Source of the DNA: Pseudomonadota bacterium
GTDB lineage: Bacteria > Pseudomonadota > Alphaproteobacteria > Rhizobiales > Aestuariivirgaceae
Direction: 5' to 3'
Length of the DNA: 5,922 nt
NCBI GenBank assembly: GCA_016522385.1
Contig: JAEKFU010000037.1
Location: 1-5,922, forward strand
Positions 1 through 5,569 of the stretch are shown one piece after another. A program made the position numbers and the translations under genes. The number at the start of each line of letters is the position of its first letter. Position 1 is the first letter of the stretch. The notes under the pieces were generated by a model, which was not told where the DNA came from, ran no database searches, and saw only the letters and a list, made by a program, of their open reading frames with translations.

Positions 1-481
1 ATTCCGGATAGTTGATCCGGTCGTACACCACACCTGCCTGCTTCTTCACATCGAGCAGCCTCTGGTCCCCCGACGCGGACCCGACGAGTCCTTCGGGCGA
101 AATTGAATATGGATTGACGCCCGAGGACGTTACCGCACCGTCCCACAGATAACGGTTGTAGTCATCTTCAAGCACCGGCTCAGCGCCCAGTTGAACGAGC
201 CGCATCGCCAGCCCGGCAATCAAGACAAAGACGACCAGTGACCGGCCAGCACTCGGCGTGGTTGAACGGATGAGAAGCGGCAGGCACACGAATACAAGGG
301 TCCCGGCCGCGCAGTACCCGGCGACCAGGGCAAGGATCGGCATATTCGGCAACTCGACATCATGTCCGAATTGACCGCTCGACCAGCGCAAGGCCAGCGA
401 TGCGCACAGCAAGGCAGTGCCCAATAGCACCCAGCCCGGCCAATTGGCACGGGCTGGGCAGGCGTTGGGCTCGTTGGACAT
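1..481 (-). CDS. GT-C type membrane glycosyltransferase, N-terminal part (runs off left edge)
   Basis: An open frame starts at ATG 481-479 and has 160 codons without a stop to the window edge, so the C-terminal part is missing. The protein has hydrophobic, probably membrane-spanning stretches at about residues 16-33, 48-71 and 81-98. These are followed by the motif EDDYNRYLWDG (105-115), then GVNPY (121-125) and YDRINYPE (153-160). An acidic EDD followed by R-Y-x-W-D-G in the first large periplasmic loop is typical of bacterial GT-C glycosyltransferases of the DUF2029/GT87-like or mannosyltransferase-like kind, which use polyprenyl-phosphate sugar donors. Donor and acceptor cannot be told from this part. 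The start lies 39 nt after the stop of the small exported gene at 521-766, in the same direction, which suggests co-transcription. No good Shine-Dalgarno sequence is visible before this ATG, but the in-frame stop at 521-523 leaves no other upstream ATG, GTG or TTG. The family is fairly sure; the substrate is unknown. Confidence 0.78.
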   Translation of the reverse strand, partial: MSNEPNACPARANWPGWVLLGTALLCASLALRWSSGQFGHDVELPNMPILALVAGYCAAGTLVFVCLPLLIRSTTPSAGRSLVVFVLIAGLAMRLVQLGAEPVLEDDYNRYLWDGAVTSSGVNPYSISPEGLVGSASGDQRLLDVKKQAGVVYDRINYPE

Positions 482-520
482 GGTGGTTATCGGCAGGCCG
501 GCAGCTCGCCTTCGCGATCG

Positions 521-766
521 TCAGGCGCCAGAGAAGCTACCGCGCCGCCGCCGCTTTTTCTTTTTCTTCTCGTCATCATTGCGGTCTGTCAGCTTGACAG
601 GGCCGCTGTAAGACACAATGGGTGGTGCGATACCCGGATGAGGTGTGACGCTCTTGACCTGTGGCTGCACTTTTGCCGTTGCCGGTGTTGCACCGATGGA
701 CAATGCGCCCAGTGCGGCAATGCAAGAAATGGCAACCGCCCGTATGAAATCTGCTTTCGTGACCAT
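521..766 (-). CDS. Small exported protein with Lys5-Arg4 polybasic C-terminus, function unknown
   Basis: This encodes 81 residues from ATG 766-764. That start is chosen because GGGGAA (minus strand, 771-776) lies 4 nt upstream and because a typical signal peptide begins there; the frame stays open further upstream to 886 without such support. Residues 1-9 are weakly basic, 10-26 hydrophobic, and ATPATA (26-31) offers an A-x-A cleavage site after residue 31. The mature part would be only about 50 residues. It has a proline-rich middle (SVTPHPGIAPPIV, 39-51), an acidic step (DRNDDE, 61-66), then KKKKKRRRR (67-75) and GSFSGA to the end. I do not recognise a family. The tail could bind anionic polymers such as LPS, nucleic acid or acidic polysaccharide, but that is inference. 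The membrane glycosyltransferase follows after 39 nt on the same strand, so an envelope role is plausible. That it is a real gene is supported by the signal peptide and ribosome site. Confidence 0.66.
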   Translation of the reverse strand: MVTKADFIRAVAISCIAALGALSIGATPATAKVQPQVKSVTPHPGIAPPIVSYSGPVKLTDRNDDEKKKKKRRRRGSFSGA

Positions 767-1002
767 GGTATTCCCCGGTTTGGTTGATGAATGACTCGCA
801 TTGATAATGTCGGTAATTCGATCACCGGGATAGGGCCATTGGATCACAATGAAGTGCTGAAGCACGTGAGACTCGCCCCCCTTCAATCACCTGAATGTCA
901 AGCTTCGTTAGCGGCTTTTGCTTTGCAATCCTCGTGTGCTGGCGGCATCCCATCGTCCAACGTTAGACGGCTAGCCGCCTGTCGCTTCAGGAGCTGCGTG
1001 TT
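767..1002. other. Divergent intergenic region between small exported gene and DUF547 gene
   Basis: These 236 bp hold no convincing gene. An open frame on the plus strand from 791 overlaps the DUF547 start in another frame and has no ribosome site or recognisable domain. Visible structure includes the short inverted repeat GTGCT-GA-AGCAC (854-865), the palindrome CGGCTAGCCG (968-977) 25 bp before the DUF547 start, and two GANTC sites (793-797, 870-874), the sequence methylated by CcrM in many Alphaproteobacteria. Promoters in both directions must lie here, but no pair of -35/-10 boxes stands out. Confidence 0.5.
989..993 (+). promoter_or_regulatory. Ribosome binding site of the DUF547 gene
   Basis: AGGAG lies 9 nt before ATG 1003. 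It supports that ATG as the start rather than a codon further inside the signal peptide. Confidence 0.7.
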
Positions 1003-1845
1003 ATGTACACCTGCAAACCAATTTCGAAACTGCCGCGTATCGCCGCCCTGATCGCCGTGCTTACAGCAACCAGCGGTTTCCTGAGCGGCTGGTCTTCGTC
1101 CGAGCCGGAATTATGGGAAGGTTGGGAGATTCATAACCCTGGAAACACCAAGCCGATCGATCACTCGGCCTGGAACGGGATCCTGAAAACCTACTTACGT
1201 CGCGGTGACGACGGCTTGGCCCGGTTTGCCTACGCTAAGGTCTCTGCCAAAGACCACAGGACATTGAAGACCTACATTGCAAAGCTCGGCGACATCAGGA
1301 TCACCGATCGCTCTCGCAAGGTCCAGCTGGCCTACTGGATCAATCTGTACAACGCGCTCACCATCGATGTCGTGCTAGACCATTATCCGGTGAAATCGAT
1401 CCGGGACATCGACATCTCCGGCGTGCTGGCCGACGGTCCCTGGGGCAGAGAACTCATCACCATCGAAGGCAACAAGGTGAGCCTCGACAATATCGAGCAT
1501 GAAATTCTGCGACCGATCTGGAAGGACCCGCGCATTCACTACGCAGTCAACTGCGCGTCGGTGGGCTGCCCCAACCTCGCGCCTGAAGCGTATACGGCAA
1601 AAGAAATCGACAAGCAGCTCGACAAGGCCGCGCGCGATTTTGTCAACGATCCGCGAGGTTTAACGATTAAGGACGATGAGGTTACCGTCTCCAAGATCTA
1701 TTCCTGGTTTGCCTACGACTTCGGCAACTCCGAAGCTGGCATCATCAAACATCTCAAGGCCTATGCCACTCCGGAACGCGCCGCAACCTTGAGCAAGATC
1801 GGCCGCATCTCGCACACTAAATACGACTGGTCCCTCAACGAGTAA
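1003..1845 (+). CDS. DUF547 domain-containing exported protein
   Basis: This encodes 280 residues with a clear AGGAG ribosome site. The N-terminus (basic residues K5, K9, R12, then a hydrophobic stretch 13-28) looks like a signal peptide or membrane anchor, although no clean A-x-A site follows, so cleavage is uncertain. The DUF547 signature is well preserved: IDHSAW (52-57), QLAYWINLYNALT (108-120), YPVKSIRDIDIS (128-139), DGPW (144-147), SLDNIEHEILRP (160-171) and RIHYAVNCASVGCPNL (177-192), ending in YDWSLNE. C184 and C189 sit in the most conserved block. The biochemical role of DUF547 in bacteria is not established; I therefore give none. The length matches typical proteobacterial members. 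The gene stands alone on its strand, diverging from the small exported gene and converging on the dehydrogenase, so its neighbours say little beyond a likely envelope location. Confidence 0.93.
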   Translation: MYTCKPISKLPRIAALIAVLTATSGFLSGWSSSEPELWEGWEIHNPGNTKPIDHSAWNGILKTYLRRGDDGLARFAYAKVSAKDHRTLKTYIAKLGDIRITDRSRKVQLAYWINLYNALTIDVVLDHYPVKSIRDIDISGVLADGPWGRELITIEGNKVSLDNIEHEILRPIWKDPRIHYAVNCASVGCPNLAPEAYTAKEIDKQLDKAARDFVNDPRGLTIKDDEVTVSKIYSWFAYDFGNSEAGIIKHLKAYATPERAATLSKIGRISHTKYDWSLNE

Positions 1846-1894
1846 GCGTCTCGAAGAACCGTCACTTGTCCTTTTCAGGCATTTCTAACGCACG

Positions 1895-2833
1895 TTAACA
1901 AACCGGCGTCAGCAAAGGCTTACCGGCAAAATGCGCCTTGAGATTGTCGAGCACCAGGTCACCCATTGCCCGGCGGGTTTTCTCGGTCGCCGAACCTTGG
2001 TGTGGCGACAGGACCACATTTTCCATGACCAGGAGCTCGACCGGCACGTTTGGCTCATCGGCAAACACATCGAGCGCCGCGCCGCCAAGCTCGCCTGCGC
2101 CGAGCAGCTCGACAAGCGCGTGCTCATCGACCAGCGAGCCGCGCGCGACATTGACCAGGCACCCTTGCGGGCCCAGCGCCACCAGCACGTCGCGTGAGAT
2201 TATGCCGGCGGTCTCCGGCGAGGCCGGCGCGATAACGACGAGCCAGTCGACGGCGCGTGCCATCTCCGTCAGATCGGCGAAATACTCATACGGCTGGTCT
2301 GGCTGTTCGTGCCGCCCATGATAGGCGACCTGCATCCTGAAGGCCGAAAGCCGCCGTGCAATCTCCTTGCCGATGCGGCCGAGCCCGAAGATGCCTGCCC
2401 GCGCCCCGTTCAGTTCGCTCATCAGCCGATAGCCCCCATCTACCCATCTGCCCTGACGGACATAGGCATCGGCCTGCGGAATGTGCCGGCAGAGGGCGAT
2501 CATCATTCCGGCGGTAAGTTCGGCAACCGCGTCGTTCAGCACATCCGGTGTGTTCGATACATGGATACCGCGCGCCGCGCAGGCGGGAATATCGATTGCG
2601 TCATAGCCAACTCCGTAACTTGAAACAATCTCAAGCACCGGCAACGCGTCCATGATGTCGAGCGCGAGACCGGCATGGCCATCGGTTGCAACCCCGCGTA
2701 TGCGCGGCCCCGCTTCAGTCAGCAAAGCCGCGTGATCATCCGCCTGCCAGTAGCGATGCACGATGTAGGATTCCGCCAAGACCTGCTCGACATGGGCCAA
2801 CATAGGTCCGATTTGCAGAATTTCAGGTTTCAT
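1895..2833 (-). CDS. D-isomer specific 2-hydroxyacid dehydrogenase (glyoxylate/hydroxypyruvate/2-ketoacid reductase type)
   Basis: This 312-residue protein is of usual family length. It reversibly reduces a 2-keto acid to a D-2-hydroxy acid with NAD(P)H in the cytoplasm. The nucleotide-binding motif GLGRIG is at 150-155, inside AGIFGLGRIGKEIARRL. The catalytic triad of the family is complete: R231 in VNVARGSLVDE, E260 in DVFADEPNVP and H278 in LSPHQGSAT. The segment YHGRH (171-175) places an arginine (R174) after the second strand of the Rossmann fold, which in this family often goes with NADPH preference; that is inference. The N-terminal substrate domain includes SSYGVGYDAID (71-81) and SNTPDVLNDAVAELT (93-107). 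Start ATG 2833-2831 has AAGGGGA about 8 nt upstream on the minus strand. The gene diverges from a sugar ABC operon across a region with an operator-like palindrome, so it may act on a catabolic intermediate of the imported compound. The exact keto acid cannot be assigned. Confidence 0.93.
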   Translation of the reverse strand: MKPEILQIGPMLAHVEQVLAESYIVHRYWQADDHAALLTEAGPRIRGVATDGHAGLALDIMDALPVLEIVSSYGVGYDAIDIPACAARGIHVSNTPDVLNDAVAELTAGMMIALCRHIPQADAYVRQGRWVDGGYRLMSELNGARAGIFGLGRIGKEIARRLSAFRMQVAYHGRHEQPDQPYEYFADLTEMARAVDWLVVIAPASPETAGIISRDVLVALGPQGCLVNVARGSLVDEHALVELLGAGELGGAALDVFADEPNVPVELLVMENVVLSPHQGSATEKTRRAMGDLVLDNLKAHFAGKPLLTPVC

Positions 2834-2860
2834 TGTGTTTTCCCCTTGCGAAGACCCATC

Positions 2861-2872
2861 TAAATCGATTTA
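2861..2872. promoter_or_regulatory. Candidate LacI-family operator (perfect 12-bp palindrome)
   Basis: TAAATCGATTTA is a perfect even palindrome with a central CG, the form typical of LacI-family regulator sites in sugar operons. It lies 28 bp before the dehydrogenase start and 91 bp before the ATPase start, so a bound protein could block the dehydrogenase promoter and affect the divergent operon. An overlapping odd palindrome, CGATT-T-AATCG, occupies 2866-2876. No regulator gene is present in the window, so the family is inferred from site shape and context only. Confidence 0.55.
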
Positions 2873-2947
2873 ATCGGCAAATTGAACCCGCAAATTGCGC
2901 TTGAAGCATGATTTGAACACACAATAGCAATAACGGCGGGCAAACAG

Positions 2948-2953
2948 GGAGGA
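2948..2953 (+). promoter_or_regulatory. Ribosome binding site deciding the ATPase start
   Basis: GGAGGA ends 10 nt before ATG 2964. An in-frame TTG at 2955 is only 1 nt away from it, too close for initiation, so ATG 2964 is taken as the start. Confidence 0.75.
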
Positions 2954-2963
2954 ATTGGCTGCA

Positions 2964-4043
2964 ATGGCATCCGTGACGATCGACGATGTCCGCAAGTCCT
3001 TTGGCTCCACCGAGGTTCTGCACGGGGTCAGCATCGATATCCCTGATGAGTCCTTTACCGTCCTGGTCGGACCGTCCGGCTGCGGCAAGTCAACCTTATT
3101 GCGGATGATCGCCGGGCTGGAGGAAGTCACCAGCGGTGACATCTCCATTGGCAATCGGGTGGTTAACCGAATGCCGCCGAAACAACGCGACATCGCCATG
3201 GTGTTCCAAAATTATGCGCTCTATCCGCATATGACGGTCTTCGACAATATGGGCTTCAGCCTGAAACTGGCCAAGACCGATCCTAAAGCCATCGAGGACA
3301 AGGTCAGAACCGCCGCTACAATACTCAATCTCGGCGAACTTCTCGATCGCTATCCGCGGCAACTGTCCGGTGGCCAACGCCAGCGCGTCGCCATGGGTCG
3401 CGCCATTGTGCGTGATCCGCAGGTGTTTTTGTTCGATGAACCGCTCTCCAATCTCGATGCCAAACTCAGGGTCCAGATGCGCACCGAGATCAAGGAACTA
3501 CACCAGCGTTTGAACAGCACATCGATCTATGTCACCCACGACCAGATCGAAGCGATGACCATGGCCGATCAGATCGTCGTCATGCGCGACGGCGTCGTCG
3601 AACAGACCGGCGCACCGCTTGAGCTCTACGACAACCCGGATAACCAGTTCGTTGCCACGTTTATCGGATCACCCGCCATGAACATGCTGATGGGCACGAT
3701 AGATGTCAAAAACGGCAAGGTCAGCGTCAAAACAAGTGACGGCAAGGTGCTTCCCCTGGCCAACGGTCTGGGCGCCGATAAGGGCACGAGCGTCCTGTAC
3801 GGATTGCGGCCAGAATACTTCTCGCTGGCAAGCAATGGCACCAAGGGCGCCATTCAGGCAGATGTCGCGGTGGTCGAGCCGACTGGTGCTGAGACGCTGG
3901 TGATCTGCCGGATTGAAGGCCAGGACGTCCAGGTGCTCTTCACGGAGCGACATGACCTTCAACCCGGTCAGACCGTTTCCCTTGTGCCCGACAGCACCAA
4001 GGCTTTGTTGTTTGACAATGGCAGCGGCCGGCGCATTCGCTGA
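2964..4043 (+). CDS. Sugar ABC transporter ATP-binding protein, MalK/UgpC type (CUT1)
   Basis: This encodes 359 residues from ATG 2964. It is the ATPase that powers a carbohydrate importer of the CUT1 family on the cytoplasmic face of the inner membrane, normally as a homodimer. All motifs are intact: Walker A GPSGCGKST (36-44), Q-loop Q82 in VFQNYALYPHMTV, signature LSGGQ (134-138), Walker B VFLFDEP (154-160) with catalytic E159, D-loop SNLDAK (162-167) and switch H192 in YVTHDQ. The MalK-like C-terminal regulatory (TOBE/OB) part begins near FIGSPAMNML (233-242) and includes GLRPEY (280-285), giving the standard length of the family. It is the first gene of the operon, followed after 130 bp by the binding protein and then a permease. 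Such ATPases are sometimes shared between several transporters, so it need not serve only this one. I leave the symbol empty because MalK, UgpC, MsmK and SmoK types cannot be told apart reliably by eye. Confidence 0.96.
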   Translation: MASVTIDDVRKSFGSTEVLHGVSIDIPDESFTVLVGPSGCGKSTLLRMIAGLEEVTSGDISIGNRVVNRMPPKQRDIAMVFQNYALYPHMTVFDNMGFSLKLAKTDPKAIEDKVRTAATILNLGELLDRYPRQLSGGQRQRVAMGRAIVRDPQVFLFDEPLSNLDAKLRVQMRTEIKELHQRLNSTSIYVTHDQIEAMTMADQIVVMRDGVVEQTGAPLELYDNPDNQFVATFIGSPAMNMLMGTIDVKNGKVSVKTSDGKVLPLANGLGADKGTSVLYGLRPEYFSLASNGTKGAIQADVAVVEPTGAETLVICRIEGQDVQVLFTERHDLQPGQTVSLVPDSTKALLFDNGSGRRIR

Positions 4044-4173
4044 CAAGGGGTAGCGCAAACGGCAATTCAGGAAGGATTACAACTCAAAATGGGGCCAGCC
4101 ACACCAAGAAGGACTGCCAAAGTCTCCTGCACACTTGAGCAAACAAAAGATTGAATCACAAAGGAGGAAACCG
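4044..4173 (+). other. Intra-operon spacer with a possible 21-codon leader ORF
   Basis: This 130-bp gap between the ATPase and binding-protein genes is long for an operon. It contains a short frame at 4089-4154 (ATG to TGA, 21 residues, beginning MGPATPRRTAK), with AGGAAGGA about 13 nt before it, which is rather far. No terminator or clear promoter is seen. The binding-protein gene has its own strong ribosome site at the end of the gap. The leader ORF is only a possibility. Confidence 0.3.
4161..4167 (+). promoter_or_regulatory. Strong ribosome binding site of the binding-protein gene
   Basis: AAGGAGG, an exact match to the anti-Shine-Dalgarno core, lies 6 nt before ATG 4174. It selects this ATG over the in-frame TTG at 4135, and fits high expression of a periplasmic binding protein. 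Confidence 0.85.
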
Positions 4174-5490
4174 ATGAGAAAACTCACCAGACGCGAAGCA
4201 ATCAAGACCACCGGCGCCGCAGCCGCAGCGGCAGCGGCCACACCAGCTCTGCTGGCCGCAGCCGAGGCGTTTGCAGCAGAGTCTCCTTGGAAGCCTGAGG
4301 AAGGCGCCGCAATCCGCATGCTACGGTGGAAGCGTTTCGTGGCTTCAGAAGGCGAAGCGACCATGGCGCTGCTGGACGCATTCTCAAAGGCAACCGGCGT
4401 CAAGATCCGCCTTGACAGTGAAGGCTTCGAGGACCTGCGGCCAAAGGCTGCCGTTGCCGCCAATATCGGCTCCGGGCCGGATATCATTTGGACCATTCAC
4501 GCGGATCCGCATCTTTATCCCGATGCCATGCTCGATCTTACCGATGTCGCCGATCATCTCGGCGCCAAGCACGGCGGCTGGTATCCAATCGCTGAAGAAT
4601 ATTCCAAACGGAAAGGCCAGTGGATCAGCCTGCCCTACACATTTAGCGGCAATTTCCTCAATTATCGCATCTCGCAGATCAAGAAGGTCGGCTTCGACAA
4701 ATTCCCAGACAATACCGACGACTTCCTGCGCTTAATGAGCGAATTGAATAAGGCCGGCACGCCAGGAGGCTTCGCCCTCGGCAATGCCAGCGGCGACGGC
4801 AATTGTTGGGCCCATTGGGTGCTATGGTCACACGGTGGCAAGCTGGTTGACGAGAACGACAAGCTGGTACTCAACAGTCCGGAGACAGTCGCCGGTCTGG
4901 AGTATGTCGCCAAGCTCGGCAAGACATTCATCCCCGGCGTTGCCTCGTGGCTGGATGGCCACAACAACAAGGCGTTCCTGCAGGGCGCTTGCAGCGTCAC
5001 CAATAACGGCATTTCGATCTATGCCGCCGCAGTGCGCGAGAACATGAAGGAGATCGCCGAGGACATGGACCATGCCTACTGGCCGACCGTGCCAGGCCAG
5101 CCGGTTCAGGAATTCCACGTCAACTTCCCGATGACCGTCTACAAGCACACCAAGTACCCAAATGCCTGCAAAGCGTTGCTGGCCTGGCTTATGGATGCCG
5201 GTCAATATGACAAGTTCCTGGAAGCCTCGGTCGGTTATCTGTCTCACACCCTGAAAGCCTACGATGACAATCCGGTGTGGACCGCCGATCCCAAGCGCGC
5301 GGTGTTCAAGGATACGGTGCACCGCTCCAAGTCGTTCGCTAACGCCGGCACTCTCGGTTATGCGGCGGCCAGCGTGTTTGCTGACTTCGTGGTGGTCAAC
5401 ATGGTTGCAGAAGCCGCGCTGGGCTCCAAGACGCCGGCCGAAGCTGCAGCGGATGCCCACAAGCGGGCCGAGCGCTATTATCGGATCTGA
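4174..5490 (+). CDS. Carbohydrate ABC transporter substrate-binding protein, family 1 (CUT1), Tat-type signal
   Basis: This 438-residue protein would be the periplasmic receptor that hands a carbohydrate to the permease. The N-terminus reads MRKLTRREAIK, a twin-arginine (Tat) export motif (R6-R7, K11). It is followed by an alanine-rich hydrophobic stretch (12-35) with eight alanines in a row (15-22) and a probable cleavage after AFA (32-34). The mature part fits family 1 solute-binding proteins: RMLRWKRF (48-55), an early lobe with RPKAAVAANIGSGPDIIW (89-106), LPYTFSGNFLNYR (153-165), HWVLWSHGGKLVD (214-226), the hinge-like NNKAFLQGACSVTNNGIS (264-281), and a C-terminal helix region ending in RAERYYRI. 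I see twelve tryptophans, several in conserved blocks, as expected for stacking on sugar rings. The subfamily with an LRWKRF start is common in rhizobia, but to my knowledge its ligand is not settled. The gene lies between the ATPase and a permease gene and is followed by a strong hairpin. Confidence 0.95.
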   Translation: MRKLTRREAIKTTGAAAAAAAATPALLAAAEAFAAESPWKPEEGAAIRMLRWKRFVASEGEATMALLDAFSKATGVKIRLDSEGFEDLRPKAAVAANIGSGPDIIWTIHADPHLYPDAMLDLTDVADHLGAKHGGWYPIAEEYSKRKGQWISLPYTFSGNFLNYRISQIKKVGFDKFPDNTDDFLRLMSELNKAGTPGGFALGNASGDGNCWAHWVLWSHGGKLVDENDKLVLNSPETVAGLEYVAKLGKTFIPGVASWLDGHNNKAFLQGACSVTNNGISIYAAAVRENMKEIAEDMDHAYWPTVPGQPVQEFHVNFPMTVYKHTKYPNACKALLAWLMDAGQYDKFLEASVGYLSHTLKAYDDNPVWTADPKRAVFKDTVHRSKSFANAGTLGYAAASVFADFVVVNMVAEAALGSKTPAEAAADAHKRAERYYRI

Positions 5491-5499
5491 TCCAAGACC

Positions 5500-5541
5500 T
5501 GAGCCCGGCTAACCCAAATCCCTCCGGCCTGGCCGGGCTCA
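5500..5541 (+). promoter_or_regulatory. Intra-operon inverted repeat / mRNA hairpin after the binding-protein gene
   Basis: TGAGCCCGGC (5500-5509) pairs perfectly with GCCGGGCTCA (5532-5541). The stem extends inward by one G-U and one A-U pair, giving 12 pairs around an 18-nt loop. It starts 10 nt after the binding-protein stop. No T-run follows, so it is not a classic intrinsic terminator. Hairpins placed this way in binding-protein operons such as malEFG protect the upstream mRNA from 3' exonucleases and allow much more binding protein than permease. The same role here is inference. Part of the loop and right arm (CCGGCC-T-GGCCGG, 5524-5536) can form a competing small hairpin. Confidence 0.72.
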
Positions 5542-5569
5542 ATTCGCTTGAGAATATGAAGGCAAAGCT

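Larger units (their letters stand above)
2834..2963. promoter_or_regulatory. Divergent control region of dehydrogenase gene and ABC transporter operon
   Basis: These 130 bp separate two outward-facing genes and must hold both promoters. Besides the palindrome at 2861-2872 it contains the direct repeat GCAAATTG at 2877-2884 and 2890-2897 (13-bp period), and three TTGAA elements at 2882, 2901 and 2913. TTGAAG at 2901-2906 with the AT-rich ACAATAGC 14 nt further on is a weak candidate for the transporter promoter. No strong -35/-10 pair is evident in either direction. Confidence 0.6.

Noticed and set aside
793..874. Two GANTC sites in the intergenic region as CcrM-controlled promoter elements
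   Set aside because: Two sites in about 240 bp is close to chance, and they show no link to a visible promoter.
791..1051. 86-codon open frame on the plus strand across the divergent intergenic region
   Set aside because: It has no ribosome site, shows no domain, and overlaps the DUF547 start in another frame.
1886..1897. TAACG-CA-CGTTA inverted repeat between the convergent stops, as a bidirectional terminator
   Set aside because: It has only five AT-rich pairs with a 2-nt loop and no T-run on either side, so it is too weak to call a terminator.
1938..2321. 127-codon open frame on the plus strand
   Set aside because: It is antisense to the dehydrogenase, with Ser/Thr/Arg-rich composition typical of a shadow frame and no domain.
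4216..4239. GC-rich trinucleotide-like repeat as a functional DNA repeat
   Set aside because: It simply encodes the eight-alanine stretch of the signal peptide with mixed GCN codons, so protein composition explains it.
4077..4496. 139-codon open frame on the minus strand
   Set aside because: It is antisense to the alanine-rich signal peptide and N-terminal part of the binding protein; its low-complexity content mirrors the Ala repeat.
4828..5460. 210-codon open frame on the minus strand
   Set aside because: It lies fully antisense to the well-supported binding-protein gene, has no recognisable domain or ribosome site, and is of the kind expected from GC-rich codon bias.
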